Source: Hyaloraphidium curvatum (lineage: Eukaryota > Monoblepharomycota > Hyaloraphidiomycetes > Hyaloraphidiales > Hyaloraphidiaceae). Taken from it: a stretch of DNA of 64,000 bases. The stretch is taken from positions 421,555-485,554 of the forward strand of contig JAIVFI010000039.1 in assembly GCA_025558095.1 (NCBI GenBank). The letters are read 5' to 3'. Every line of letters begins with the position of its first letter. Positions within the stretch are counted from its first letter, which is position 1. The position numbers were made by a program, and so were the translations under genes. Of this stretch, positions 11,304 to 22,835 are shown piece after piece. The notes beneath the pieces are model-generated. The model was not told where the DNA came from and made no database searches. It saw nothing but the letters and a program-made list of their open reading frames with translations.

Positions 11304-12361
11304 CTACATCCTCGGCCTGTACTCCTTCCCCGTCTCGTCGTCGCTGTTCCACTCCATCCTGATCCTCCGCGCCAGCGGTCCCCTCTCCTCCCTGGTGTAG
11401 ATGTGCCCCAGCTTCCCCCACCCCCCGAACCCGTATCCCAGGAGGCGCTGCAGCCTCTCCGGCATCCGCGCCGCGCGGTCCTGCGGCACCGAGACGAGGA
11501 AGCACTCCTGCGGCCGCACCCAGCCCGCGCAGTACGCGAGGGTGACCCCGTGCCGCGTCAGGGAGGTGCGGTTGGCGCCGCCGCCGTGGTAGGTGGAGCC
11601 GAGGACGAAGAGGGCCGAGCGGGGGGGCATGGAGGCGCGGAGGGTGGGGTAGGTGGCGGCGGGGTCGGGCTGTAGACGGGGGCGGGCACGAGGGACGGGA
11701 GGAGAGTGTCAATCAGGGACGGGCGCGGCACGACGGGGGAGACAAACGTAGCGGTCGAGACGGTGCGAGCCGGGGAGCACATGCGTGGCTCCATTCTCGG
11801 GGGTGAACTCGCTCAGGGAGAGAATCACGTTGACGTAAATCTCGGGATGGGGTCGGCGCTGGTTGTACAGGCCGTCGTCGGCGTGGATCGCCTGGGCCTG
11901 TGGGGCACAACCGAGGGCCTTTGGTCAGAACGGGCAAGCTCCTGACGGTACCGTTGCCTGAATCCCACCTTTTCCCCCGGGCCAATGCTCACGGTCCCCA
12001 GCGTCCCCAGCAGCATATCCTTCCCCAGCACCTTCTCCACCACCGGCAGCACCCTCGGCAGCAGCGGCACCTCGGCCCACTCGTCGTCCGCGTTGAGCAG
12101 GTCGAAGAACCGGTACGTGTTGCGCCCGTGGAAGTCCTGCGCCAGCACGCGGTGCCAGCCGCCCGCCATGTAGCGCTCGATGTGGGAGAGGAGGGAGGTG
12201 CACAAAGAGGGTGGGACGGCGTCGGGGAGGATGGCGAAGCCGTCGCGGAGGAGGGCGGAGGCGACTTCGTCGGGGGTGGCGATGGCGGCGAGGACGGGGG
12301 CGCAGCCCGGGGAGGAGGCGGAGGGCGACGCGGAAGGCGAGGCGGAGGCAGAGGCAGACAT
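11304..12361 (-). CDS. phytanoyl-CoA dioxygenase-like (PhyH) protein
   Basis: Three exons on the minus strand: 12361-11969, 11897-11748 and 11669-11304, giving 302 residues. The start ATG gives a Ser/Ala-rich leader before the conserved N-terminal helix (DGFAILPDAV). The iron ligands of this 2-oxoglutarate-dependent family are visible: the HxD motif in AIHADDGLYN at the start of exon 2, and the distal His in STYHGGGANRTS in exon 3, with NGATHVLPGSHR between them. The first intron falls immediately before the HxD block. The substrate is unknown; fungal members act on varied small molecules. The start is 157 bases from the divergent GH51 start, so the two may share a promoter. Confidence 0.85.
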
Positions 12362-12518
12362 TTTGCTGACCACGGATACCAGTGGAGAGAGGGGCGCAGG
12401 CTCCTTTGGCGACAGAGGCTCGAGCGATGTCTCCCGCGAAGGAGATGTGGCAAGTGGAGCTCCGTGTGGAACGCGTCCTGCGGTAGCTCTCCAACGCCTC
12501 CTAATCGGGCTCCGAACG
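12362..12518. promoter_or_regulatory. 157-base divergent promoter region
   Basis: This gap separates the start codons of the PhyH gene (minus) and the GH51 gene (plus) and must hold both 5' regions. No individual motif was identified. Confidence 0.4.
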
Positions 12519-14190
12519 ATGGCGCTCAAGCTCTCTCTAGTTGTGGACCGCGACTTTGCCGTCGCCGCGGTGCCCGACCGCCTCTTCGGGTCCTTTGCGG
12601 AGCACCTCGGTCGCAGCATCTACGGCGGCCTGTACGAGCCCGGCCACCCGACCGCCACGCCCGAGGGCTTCCGCGGGGACGTGCTGGAGCTCGTGCGCGA
12701 GCTCGGCGTGACGCTGGTGCGGTACCCGGGCGGGAATTTTGTTTCGAACTACAAGTGGGAGGATGGCGTCGGACCGCGTTCGAAGCGGCCCGTGCGGCGC
12801 GACCTCGCCTGGGTGTCCCTGGAGAGCAACCAGTTCGGCACGGACGAGTTCGTTTCCTGGTGCCGCGCTGCCGGGGTCGAGCCCATGCTGGCGGTGAACC
12901 TCGGGACGCGCGGCCCCTCCGAGGCAGGCGACCTCGCGGAATACTGCAACCACCCCTCCGGCACCCCGCTCTCCGACATGCGCATCGCCAACGTCGGTCA
13001 CGCCGAGCCGTACGGGGTGAAGCTGTGGTGCCTGGGCAACGAAATGGACGGCGATTGGCAGATGGGAAGCATGCCCGCGGCCGAGTACGGGCGCAAGGCC
13101 CGCGAGGCGGCCAAGATGATCGCCGGGCGGCCGGACTCAACCACCGGAAAGCCCGAAGGCGGGCTCGAGTTCGTCGCCTGCGGCTCGTCCAACCGCGGGA
13201 TGCCGAGCTACGCGGCTTGGGACCAGGGGGTGCTCGAGGAATGCTTCGACCACGTGGACTACATCTCCGTGCACGCGTACGTCGATCCCGCGCGGACGGA
13301 CGTGCCGGGGCTGCTCGCGTTCCCCGAGACCGTGGGCAAGATGATCAGCGAGATTTCTGCCGTCTGCGACGCCGTCGCCGCGCGGCGGCGCAGCCAAAAG
13401 CGTACACACATCTCCTTTGACGAGTGGAACGTGTGGTATCTCTCCCGCGTGGCCTCGGACGTGCGCCCCTGGGCCTCGGCGCCGCCTCTGCTCGAGGACG
13501 TGTACACGCTCGCCGACGCGCTCTGCGTGGGCGGGATGCTCATCGTGCTGCTCAATAATTGCGACCGCGTGAGGATCGCGTGCCAGGCACAGCTGGTCAA
13601 TGTCATCGGGCCCATCATGACCCGCACGGGCGGGCCGGCGTGGAGGCAGACCGTCTTCCACCCGTTCGCGCAGGCGGCGAGGTACGGGGGGGGAGGTGCT
13701 GCGGCTGGCAGCGAGGGGGAAGGTGCCGATGGTCACGGGGGCGGGGAAGGGGGAGGTGCCGGCGATCCTGGCGACCTTTGTCGCCAAGCCGGACGGCACG
13801 GCGGAGCTGTTCGCCGTCAACCGCAGCCTGGACCGGGCCGTGGACGTCGATCTCGCGCTGCGGGGCTTCGCAGGGACGTCGAAGGTCATCGAATGGACGG
13901 TGCTTTCGGACCCCGACCTCAAGGCGGTCAACACCGAGCACGAGCCGGACAGGGTGAGGCCGAGGGCACAGGGCGGGGCACGATTAGAGGGCGGCAGCCT
14001 GAAGGCGCGGTTGCCGCCTGCTTCGTGGAACGTCATTCGATTGCGGTGGGTCTGTTGGAAGCTTTGGTGGATGCTTGTGCTCACCAAGTACTCCCAGAAG
14101 ATGGGGTGTGCTTCAGACGCTATAGACGCTGACATGCATTGTGCGCATCCTGGCGTCGAATCCTTGCAGTCCTTTCATGTCACTACGTGA
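12519..14190 (+). CDS. GH51 alpha-L-arabinofuranosidase, with a one-base frame break
   Basis: The ATG at 12519 opens a protein with the full GH51 architecture. RLFGSFAEHLGRSIYGGLY and the LVRYPGGNFVSNYKWEDG block come early, GNEMDGDWQMG holds the acid/base Glu, and SFDEWNVWYL holds the nucleophile Glu. At 13686-13693 there is a run of eight G. Removing one G joins AARYG to EVLRLAARGKVPMV, the expected C-terminal beta-sandwich, which then runs to TGA at 14190. As written, the first frame continues as an unrelated Gly-rich tail. The last 45 residues after NVIRL look non-family and may reflect a missed intron. There is no signal peptide, so an intracellular enzyme acting on arabino-oligosaccharides is predicted. 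Confidence 0.85.
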
Positions 14191-14331
14191 GCTGTGCAAA
14201 GTTCATGTCTCCCAGCGGGCGTGGAATTCTCGAACGGTCCTCAGGATCCAAGAGTTCCGAAGAATCTTCCGCATTTCACCTGATCGAAGACCAAGGGCCA
14301 ATCGTCCTCGTCTGGCACCCTTCTCAGAGCT

Positions 14332-15521
14332 ATGGCAGCGCCAGCAACTCCCACGGCTCCCTCGCCCTTTCCCGGCGTCGTCACCAACGTCTACGGGAAC
14401 TGGTTCGACCGCAGCGCCCGCGTCCCGCGCAACGCGCCGCCCGCCGTGCTCCCCCCCGCCCCCTCGTCCCGCTCCCGGCCCCGGATCCCCACCGATGCGG
14501 CGGAGCAGTACCGCCGCGATGGCGCGGTCGTGCTCCGCGGCGTGATCCCCGCGGAATGGATCGCACGCCTGCGCGGGCTCGTCGACGCGGCCATGAAGAC
14601 CGCACCGGAAGCGCCGCTGCTCAGGGGCGGCGAGGCGCAGCCGGGGTTTTACCAGGAGCAGGATACGTGGCGGAGGATGCCCGAGGTGCTCGAGTGGATC
14701 AAGGACGGGCCGATGGGGGAGATCGCGGGGAAGCTGATGGGCAGCGGCCATGCGGCGTTCCTGTACGATCAGGTGGGAGGCTGCGTGCCCTATTGTCCTG
14801 AGGAGGAGGTCACGGGTTGGTCACCAAGGTGTTTGTCAAGGAACCCGGTAGCGAGGCCAGGACGCCGTGGCATCAGGACCGGCCGTATTGGGCGGTCAAG
14901 GGCGACCAAGTCTGCTCCATCTGGATCCCTCTGGATCGCATTCCCAAAGAGATTTGCGGTACGTTGGATTTGGAGGCGCCTGATCTCCTCCCGTCTGCTG
15001 AGGCTTATTACATTCCGACACCGCGACTTTGACACCACAGTGGAATACGTTGCCGGGTCCCACCGCTGGCCCGAGCACAACCCCATGTCTTTCGCGGATC
15101 CCAAGGAGGCGATCCCGGGCTACCCGCTCCCGCTGCTCCCCGACATCGACGCAGCCAAGGCCCGCGGCGAGCACACCTTCCTGTCATGGGAAATGGAGCC
15201 CGGCGACGTGCTGGTTTTCTCGGCCATGGCGGTGCACGGGAGCCAGGGGAACGCCCAGAAGGCCAACAGGAGGAGGGCGTGGGCGTTCAGGTTCGTGGGC
15301 GAGGACCATGCGATGGCGGGGCCGGACCCGGGCAAGCTCTGGGGGTGGGTGATTCGCAAGCTCCCAGGGGACACATCTAATCGTTGGATTTGCCGCCGTC
15401 GATCAGGTGGCCGGTGTGCAGGAACTTGTGGGACGAGGGGTTGAAGGAGGGGGAACCCGTGACAAAGCACCCCGACCACCCGATCGTGTGGAAAAAGGAA
15501 GACGACCAGGCCAAGCTTTGA
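14332..15521 (+). CDS. second phytanoyl-CoA dioxygenase-like (PhyH) protein
   Basis: Four exons: 14332-14772, 14829-14958, 15041-15344 and 15407-15521, all in phase, giving 329 residues. Splicing gives DQ joined to VFVKEPGSEARTPWHQDRPYW, which holds the HxD iron ligands. The next junction gives EICVEYVAGSHRWPEHNP, and the distal His lies in MAVHGSQGNAQ, with an Arg-rich segment after it that would bind 2-oxoglutarate. The C-terminal exon ends in HPIVWKKEDDQAKL. The length and spacing match small-molecule PhyH oxygenases. It is not a close copy of the PhyH gene at 11.3-12.4 kb: exon positions and motifs differ. The substrate is unknown. Confidence 0.85.
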
Positions 15522-15645
15522 ATGGTCGTGTGGCTCGTCGACGGAAAAAAGATCGAAATACCACCATTCTCGTGTACTTGCGTCCGATCGAGACAACGAC
15601 GTCCTGTTTGTCGATGACCATTGAAGTCCTAACACGGGCACACGC

Positions 15646-15852
15646 CTAACCCGCATGGTCGTCATCGGCAAACTGCGCATAGCTCGGCGGGTCCGGGTCC
15701 TGCGCCGCGCCGAAGTGCGGGCCCGCGCGCGGGAAGAGGGCCGCGTATTCTCGGCGCGTGAACCCGAGCAGGTCGGGCCCAGCTTCGCCGACGTCGGCCG
15801 CTCCCTCGACGGAGGGCGATGTTGTAGCGTCTAGGTCGTTTTCCTTGCCCAT
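15646..15852 (-). CDS. possible small protein of 68 residues
   Basis: A short frame begins MGKENDLDATTSPSVEGA, continues FTRREYAALFPRAGPHFG and ends DPPSYAQFADDDHAG. It is acidic at both ends with no membrane segment or known motif. It sits alone between a PhyH gene and an unrecognised gene. The composition is less skewed than in random frames here, but no second line of evidence supports it. Confidence 0.3.
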   Translation of the reverse strand: MGKENDLDATTSPSVEGAADVGEAGPDLLGFTRREYAALFPRAGPHFGAAQDPDPPSYAQFADDDHAG

Positions 15853-16367
15853 ATTGCGGGCGTACCGGCGTGCCGAGGACGCGGGGCGGGGGGGAGCGGT
15901 GGAACTTTCTGACGCGGCCCAGCGCCAAACATGCGGTCGGGAGACACTTCCGGCAATCAGGCCGCGGGGCCATCCCGCTCCGCGACCCCGAGGCTCAGCG
16001 CAGATGCCGTCGAGTGGAATGATTCCTTATCTTGGCAGCCATTACGCCGAGACTCCGAGACTTACGGACGGGAACAAGAGCCCAGTCGAAGCTCTCCTAC
16101 CACAAGGGGAAGAACCGCAGAGGATGATTGTATCCTTGCAACTGATTGGCCTTTGGAACAAAGTTGATCGATGTGAATTCGCTTGCGAGTACGTAGCAGA
16201 AGCCCAACGGGCCATGGCACAGCCCTGCCATCCTCCTTCCCAGTCAACTCAGCACGGCTTCGCAAAGCTTGCGCGACTTCCGCCCCCTCCCAGCGTGTCT
16301 TTCCATTTCCTCTCACCGATAGCCGCGTCTCGCGCGCCGCCCTCCGCTCCCCCGCCCACGGCCCGCC
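15853..16367. other. intergenic stretch, nothing recognised
   Basis: About 515 bases, less GC-rich in the middle than its surroundings, with no coding frame or RNA gene that can be supported. It probably contains the 5' region of the gene starting at 16368. Confidence 0.4.
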
Positions 16368-17072
16368 ATGTCGACCCCGCCGAAACCGCCCCGGCAAACG
16401 GACCCCGGCGTCGCCGCGCACCTCGCGAAATTCAACCTCGCGCTGCAGCAGCCCGTCATTGCCGGCTTCGCGGGCACCTCCTCCTCGCGCACCACGCTCA
16501 CCTCGACGCGCGACCCCTCGAGACGCGTCGTCTTCGTCGGCATCCTCAACGTGCCGGGTGCGCAGCCCCGGCTCGCGGCCGCCAGGATGCCGGAGCCGTG
16601 GCACGATTCGAACAACATTTTCGCGGTGCTGCTGGGGTCGCCCAAGGGGGTGAGGGTGCCGGACGGGACGCCGGAGCGGGCGGGGGTGGACGCGCCCGAG
16701 GGCGTGCTGAGGGAGGCAATGGCGGCGGCCGAGTTTGGGGACGAGAGGGGAAAGGTGCCCGTTGGGGAGCTGCCGGGCGCGGGGTGGGTGGCGGCGGGGA
16801 AGAAGGCATCGGGGACGACGAGGGTGGCGCTGTTCGCCCCCACGGAGGTGTCTGAGCGCGGGTTCGGGGACTGGGAGATGGCGGTGGTCACCCTGCAACA
16901 GGTCACGGACGATCCCGAGGTGTGGACGCCCAGGGGCGCGTGGGACGCGGCGAGGGCGGCGGGGCTGCTGAGGCAGCCGGGGCAGGAGGGGTGCGAGGGC
17001 ATGATGCCGCTGCTGGTGGTCTGCAGCACGCTACGGGAGGAGAGGGAAGAAGGCGTGGTGTTTGTCGGGTGA
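16368..17072 (+). CDS. unrecognised 234-residue protein
   Basis: A single-exon frame from ATG 16368 to TGA 17072. The N-terminus is polar (MSTPPKPPRQTDPG). Alternating hydrophobic stretches follow (RVVFVGILNVPGAQPRL, NNIFAVLLGSPKGVRVP, TRVALFAPTEVSERGFGDWE, and MMPLLVVCSTLREE near the end), suggesting a mixed alpha/beta cytosolic fold. There is no signal peptide, membrane segment or catalytic motif that I recognise. It is flanked by a PhyH gene and an NmrA-like gene on the same strand. Confidence 0.6.
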   Translation: MSTPPKPPRQTDPGVAAHLAKFNLALQQPVIAGFAGTSSSRTTLTSTRDPSRRVVFVGILNVPGAQPRLAAARMPEPWHDSNNIFAVLLGSPKGVRVPDGTPERAGVDAPEGVLREAMAAAEFGDERGKVPVGELPGAGWVAAGKKASGTTRVALFAPTEVSERGFGDWEMAVVTLQQVTDDPEVWTPRGAWDAARAAGLLRQPGQEGCEGMMPLLVVCSTLREEREEGVVFVG

Positions 17073-17319
17073 TGACATCCGGATTTGGGCGAGAGGACGT
17101 CGCGGGAGGACGGTTGACGATGCGGGGGTTGTTCGAATGACCCGGGACACATCGCCATTGACTAGACGCTGAATTGCATGCATATGCTGCTCTTTCGGCA
17201 CGCGATCGGTGCGGAGCAAACGACGACGAAGCTTGCTGTGCTCTGCGGCGGAGGTGGATAATCCCCTGAGGGCCCGCCCAGCTTCACCCACCGCAACGCA
17301 CGCCGCATCTCCCGCACCG

Positions 17320-18355
17320 ATGTTACGTCCCACCATTTTGCTCACGGGCGCCACGGGCAACACCGGCCGCGTGCTCGCGGACCTCCTGAAATCGCGCGGG
17401 ATCCCGTTCGCCGCCATGGCGCGCAGCGCGTCCCGCCGCGCGGAGCTCGAAGCGCTTGGCATCCCCGCGGTGCACGGCGACTTCGACGACCCGGCGTCGC
17501 TCCTCTGCGCGCTCGAGGGCATCGAAAAGGCGTACCTGGTCTGCACGCCGGACGAGAAGGTCGTCGAACGAGAGACCGCGTTCATCGAGGCGGCGAGAGC
17601 GGCCGGAGTGAAGCACATCGTCAAATGCTCCGCATTCTGGGCCGGGTTGGACGCGCCGACGCGGAATTTACGCTCGCACGGGGAGATCGAGCTCGCCCTG
17701 CGGGCGTCGGGGGTGCCCTGGACCATAATCCGGCCGCACGGGTTCATGCAGACGTTCACGCTCTTCCAGTGGAACATGATAGAAAAGGCCGGGGCGATGT
17801 CGATGCCTGCGGGCACCGGGGGGATCCCGCTGGTCGATGTCCGAGACGTTGCCGAGGTGGCATTCAAAGCGCTGACCGAACCCGGTCACATCGGCAACGC
17901 CTATGGTGATTGCGGCGCTCGTTTATGTGCTCATTCGTTGCATAGCTGACATTCAACCAACAGATCTTACCGGCCCGGAGGTCCTTACCGGGTACCAGCA
18001 ATGCGCCATCCTGGAAAAGGTCCTCGGCAAGCCCGTAACCTACATTCAGGGCTCGGAAACCCAACTTGAGGCCATCATGTACCTTCTTGGCGTGCCCCCC
18101 GTCCCCTCGGAGCACGTGATCAAGATCTTCAAGCTGCAGCGAGAGCACGCGATGGAAGAGACCACGGACACGCTGGCAGAGCTCGGGGTGGTGCCGACGA
18201 GGTACGAGCAGTTCGTGCGGGATTTAGTGGACGGGAAGACGAGCGGGGGGAACAGCTTCGAACCGCCCAGGACGATGATAGTGAGGTTGATGGACAATGT
18301 GATGCCGTGGCTCGTTTGGGCCTATCTCGGTGTCGTTGGAAGGGGGGAGGCATGA
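17320..18355 (+). CDS. NmrA-like NAD(P)-binding protein
   Basis: Two exons, 17320-17905 and 17964-18355, giving 325 residues. It starts with a Rossmann glycine motif, ILLTGATGNTGRVLADLL. Further atypical-SDR landmarks follow: HGDFDDPASL, HIVKCSAFWAG and WTIIRPHGFMQTF. The intron (GTGATT to CAG) joins HIGNAY to DLTGPEVLTG, which is the usual NmrA-family order. Members are NADP(H)-sensing regulators or quinone/ether reductases. No catalytic YxxxK is visible, so a redox-sensing or reductase role cannot be decided. It converges with the SDR gene downstream, with a 50-base gap. Confidence 0.85.
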
Positions 18356-18405
18356 TCCAGAGTACGGAGTGGCAAACAGATTCTCTACTTTCATTTATGT
18401 CACTT

Positions 18406-19203
18406 CTACTTGTCCTGCCCCCCCGAGACAAGGTTCGTCAGGTACTTCCTCAAGTCCGGGTACCCCGAAGTGTTCCACGCCCCATCCACGAGCAGGCTCG
18501 CGCCCGTCACGTACGCAGCGTCGTCGCTGGCCAGGAACAGGCACGGCTTGGCGATATCCTCCGGCGTCGCGGGTCGCCCGATGGGGATCCGCTCGAGGTA
18601 CGCGTCCAGCAGGGGTTTGTTGGCCATGATGAAGTCGGTCATGGGGGATGCCACGAGGCCAGGCAGTACAGCGTTGACCCTGATCCCGCGCTCGGCGAGC
18701 TCCAGCGCTGCGTTGCGCGAGAGCATCTCCACCCCGGCCTTGGCCACCGTGTAGGCCGCCATCATGCGGCCAGGAACGTGGGCATTGAGCGACGCGATGT
18801 TGACAATCGCGGACCCGGGGCCCATGGCGCGCGCCTGGTGCTTGACGGAGAACAGCGTGCCCTTGAGGCAGATGTCGACGGTGAAATCCCAGTCCTTGAT
18901 GTCGACGTCCGCAACCGAACCGCCCCGGGCGGCACCCGCCGCGTTGAACCCGAGGTGCAGCGCGCCGAACCGCTCCTTCGCCGCGCCCACAAGCGCCTCT
19001 ACATCCTTCTCCTTTGTCACGTCCGCCGTGACGGGCACGAACGACCCGCCGAGCTCCGCGGCCAGCTTCTCGTTGCCTTTCGCCGAAATGTCTCCCCCGA
19101 CCACGCGCCCGCCCTCGGCGACGAGGAGGCGCGAGATGGCGGCGCCGATGCCGGAGGAGGAGCCGGTTACGACCGCGATCTTGTTGAGGAAGCGCTTGGC
19201 CAT
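18406..19203 (-). CDS. classical short-chain dehydrogenase/reductase
   Basis: A single-exon frame of 265 residues. The cofactor motif VVTGSSSGIGAAIS is at 11-24, an NAAGAARGG segment stands in the NNAG position, and the active-site YTVAKAGVEM pattern supplies Tyr and Lys, with Ser in the preceding NIASLNAH block. The end, VTGASLLVDGAW, is typical of the family. An acidic Asp after beta-strand 2 (VVGGDISAKG) suggests NAD(H). The substrate cannot be inferred. Confidence 0.9.
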   Translation of the reverse strand: MAKRFLNKIAVVTGSSSGIGAAISRLLVAEGGRVVGGDISAKGNEKLAAELGGSFVPVTADVTKEKDVEALVGAAKERFGALHLGFNAAGAARGGSVADVDIKDWDFTVDICLKGTLFSVKHQARAMGPGSAIVNIASLNAHVPGRMMAAYTVAKAGVEMLSRNAALELAERGIRVNAVLPGLVASPMTDFIMANKPLLDAYLERIPIGRPATPEDIAKPCLFLASDDAAYVTGASLLVDGAWNTSGYPDLRKYLTNLVSGGQDK

Positions 19204-20008
19204 CGGGGGGCCGAGTGGGGTGGGAGATTCGGATGCTGAGGTGTTGGAGTCGCCACCGGCGGAGGCGGCGAGGGAGCACCGCGCATAGCCAACCCGAAAT
19301 CGTCCAGGCAGATGCTGCTACATTACAGCACACGGATGCGCTCTACCGATGTTTCCCTGGGCGGATGCGTGCCTGCGTGGCTGCTGTCGATGCACGAGCC
19401 GCGAACTGGGAGCTGTCGCTTGATCCCCGACTTCTGACGGGGTTCTTGGTCCCCTTGCAGATCTTTCGGCACGCCGTCGTACATACCCGATGGGCGCGGT
19501 GCCTCAGATGGCTTCCGACGTCCATGATCCGGACCAACCCGCGCAAAAGCATCAAAGAGGCGATCTTGACGGGAATCGATCCCACGTCCTTCGTGCCCTC
19601 AACCATCTCAAGGCTCATCCACAGGAGCAAAAGGGCAAAAGGTTATCGGGTGTCCGCGAAGGAGCCCGAGCCTTTCCCCGGACGGGGGGCGTGGTGCACG
19701 AGCACAACGGGTGTCACGAGTGACGGGGTGCGGCTAAGCATTGGCTTAGAGCGCCAGTACGAAAGTTCCGCGGCTAAGCATTGGCTTAGAGCGGCAGTAC
19801 GAAAGTTCCGCGGCGCGGATCAGTCGGGCGAGGGGGGGACCCTCTACCACTGTGCTATGGCAAGCAGCGGGGCGCTTTGAGAGTACCACGCCACGAGGTT
19901 GACCCCGCGGGACCTGCGAGCTATTCTCCATTGTAAAGTATCTCGGTAGCCGTAAAATCTAGATCCCGCATCTCATGCCCTCCCGCCGTCCGTTCGTACG
20001 CGCCTCCG
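19204..20008. other. 805-base intergenic region
   Basis: Lies between the SDR start and the MFS 3' end. No coding frame was supported. It contains the 40-base tandem duplication at 19731-19810. Confidence 0.5.
19731..19810. repeat. two tandem copies of a 40-base unit with an internal hairpin
   Basis: Copies are 19731-19770 and 19771-19810, identical except for one C/G difference. Each holds CTAAGC-ATTG-GCTTAG, a six-base inverted repeat around a four-base loop. No function is evident. Confidence 0.9.
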
Positions 20009-22171
20009 CTACTCCGCGACCACGTTGGCCTCCACCGCCGCGTGCGGCGCCCACCTGTTCATCGCCTTGATCACCAGCACGCTCGCCACCGTCGCCACGT
20101 ACAGCGCCGCGTTGACCGCGTGCCCCGTCTTGTACAGCGGCGCGTCCTGCGGGAGGTAGATGTACGCGCCGACGATGCCGCCGATGCTGCCGGAGGAGAC
20201 GACCATGGCCGAGACCGAGGCGGCCTTGGTGGCGCCCTGGACGTTCTGCACGGCGTAGGTAAAGAGGATGGGGACGGCGGCGGTAGCGATGCAGGTGAGG
20301 TAGAGGAGGCCGTCTGGCGGGGGGCGGGAGACGAGGTGAGCGGCCGCAGAGGAACCGGAACGCGACGAGCGGGCCCACAGTTCGTGTTCGGACTCAGGTT
20401 CTGCTGGATGGTGGCCAGCAGCACCCATCCCACGATCGGCAGCACCAGCGTGCCGACGATGAGCCAGCCGCGCTCGCGCACGTTGTCCGAGACAAAGTTG
20501 ATGGCGAGGTTGTAGCACGCGCCCGTGAGCTGCAGGCCGACGTTGAGCAGCTGCGCGGTGTAGGATTTAAAGCCCATGGCGGCGATGATGGTGGGAATGA
20601 AGTAGGCCTGCCGGGCGTGGGCAGTGCGGGTCAGCTCGACGGCGACGAGGGAAGCACCGAGGCGTGGACGCACCCCGGCGTAGAGCGCCGAGATCAGGCA
20701 CAGCGACGCGAAGCAGAAGATCCACATCTGCACGTTCTTCATGCTGTCGAACAGCTGCTTCTTGTCGAACCGCAATGTGTGCTGCGTCGGCGCGTTGGGC
20801 GGCAGCCTCGCGAGCTGGATCTCGAGCTCCCGGCCCTGGAGGAACTTGCAGGTCGTCGGATAGTCGGGGATGAGCTGCGCGGGGCGGGGAGATAAGCTCG
20901 TCGGCCCTTTCCTCCGCGAACTGTGGGCGAAACCCACCCAGAACGACGCGATCCCGGCCAGCACCGTCGGCACTCCCTCCAAGATGAACAGCCACCTCCA
21001 CCCCGCGAGCCCCAGCGCGCCGTTCATGTTGGCCACGGCGTAGGCGATGATCCCCCCCAGCGACCCGGCGATCCCGGCGCCGACGTAGATGATGGCCCAG
21101 CGAGAGCCGCGCTCGTGCTTCTTGTCTGTCATCCGGTGTGAAAAAGCGGTCAGCACGATGCGAGTGACGGGCAACGGCGGAGGAGGGAGGCACGTACACC
21201 AGAATCCGAGGTAGAAGATGATGCCGGGGGCCAGGCCTCCTTCGAACAGGCCGAGGAAGAAGCGGCACGCGACGAGGGAGCCGAAGTTGAAGGTCGCAGC
21301 CATGAGCGTCGCGCACTGTCCGCCGGCGCCCGAGCAGCGTCAGCATGGCAGCGCTGGAAGCGAACACAAGGGAGACCCACGATGCCCCAGGTGACGCAGA
21401 TCCGCGCGATGTGCACCGACGGCCGCACTTTCATCAGCGTCAGGTTGGACGGCAGCTCCGCGAGCACGTATCCCTGAACGGCCACCGACGTCAGCTTCCT
21501 CTCCCCGCAGCACCGGCGAGCAAGCACCCACGATGAAGAACACCGACACCGCGACATTGTACTGGTTGCCCTCCAGGCCGAGCTGGTACTTGAGCGTGCT
21601 CTCCGGGGTCTCTGCGTACGAAGAGGCGGTCAACGGCATTGCGCAGTGGTGCGGGCGCCGGAAGCTAACCGAGGTTCATGATGGCAGCGTTGCCGAGGTT
21701 CACGCGGTCGATTTGGGAGCATACGTCTGCCGGGGGTGGGAAGAGCGGGGTGGCGTCGGCATGTGAGTCCAGGTCGAGGAGGCCGGCCCGGCAGGGGACG
21801 CACAGATGAAAGTCATCCAGGGGATCTTTCCGTTGCAAATGGCGTCATGGAGAGTAGCGCGCCGGGGTGGGAACTCGTCAGCGACCGCGGTTCCGCACGC
21901 CGCCGAACGGCCGACCCACAATGGCCAGGTCCACCCTCCGCACGACGCGCCGCTCCTCCTCCGCTGTCCAAAAGATCTCACGGGAGTCCTCCTCCGACGG
22001 CGGTGGCGAGCCGTCCCGCTTCTCTCCCTCGACGGCGAGGGCGTACGACTCCTTTGCGAGCTTGTCGTCCGCTGGCACGGCCGCGGCGTCGGGAGCCCCA
22101 TTCGGCGGCGCTGGGGGCGGCACCCCCTCGACGCCCGGGACGACGCCGCTGTGCACTTCCGCGGACGACAT
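20009..22171 (-). CDS. MFS transporter of the anion:cation symporter type (Dal5/Vht1-like)
   Basis: Ten exons: 22171-21920, 21825-21804, 21726-21670, 21611-21532, 21473-21381, 21315-21198, 21125-20938, 20874-20674, 20607-20379 and 20313-20009. The lengths sum to 1545 bases in phase, giving 514 residues. Splicing restores PWMTFIYV joined to CSQIDRVNLGNAA in TM1, FFI joined to GYVLAELPSNL in TM2, LGFW joined to YKKHERGSRWA after TM4, and SFW joined to LIPDYPTTCKFL in the central loop. All are family landmarks. Exon 2 is only 22 bases. The N-terminal 75 residues are polar and cytosolic. The family imports organic anions such as allantoate, vitamins or nicotinate; the substrate is unknown here. 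Confidence 0.9.
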
Positions 22172-22835
22172 GGCGCGTTCCGGTGGCGAGCGGCGCGGGA
22201 TTGGCCGTTTGCGGAGGTTTTCCCGGGGCGTTTGAGGTGGCGTCGGAACCAGCCCGCAATGTCGCGAGGGATCCCGTGCCCGGCGGCCACCCCGGTTCCT
22301 TCCGGCCCCGCAGAAAACCCGGCGCGCGGTAGTGCAGTGGATGCGGACGGTGTGGGCGCGGAGGATGGCGTGGAATGGAATCCGCGGGAGGCCGATGGGA
22401 GAGGCCGAGGAGAAGCCCGTGGCTGGTCGCGAGATTATTTCGGCCGAGGCCGCCGCCGAGCACCGTCCTATCCGGGTGTTGGCCGAAGCGGCAATTTAAG
22501 CATGCCAACACATAGACGATGACGATTCTAAAGGCAGAGTCCGGCACCGCTGGCCGTGACGGCGGTGTTTGGGGTCGCCCCAGCCCGACAGGCCCGGTCG
22601 CCGGCGGCCACCGGCCCGGCCGGACGGCCGGATGATCTCGTGGCCCCGGACCCGGGTGACTGGGTGGCAAGCATCAATTACATCCCAGGGTCGTGGGATG
22701 GACTTCGGGGGCTCGCTGGTCGGGCGGGGTATCATCGTGAAGACGCACGGCGCGGTCGGGCGTACATTTCGCCACGATGACCTTTCCAATACGTCCCCGT
22801 GCCAAACACCAGCGCTCCAATGGCAATGCCGCCGG
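22172..22835. other. intergenic, nothing recognised
   Basis: 664 bases between the MFS start and the kinase 3' end. It should contain the MFS promoter. Frames present look like composition artefacts. Confidence 0.4.
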
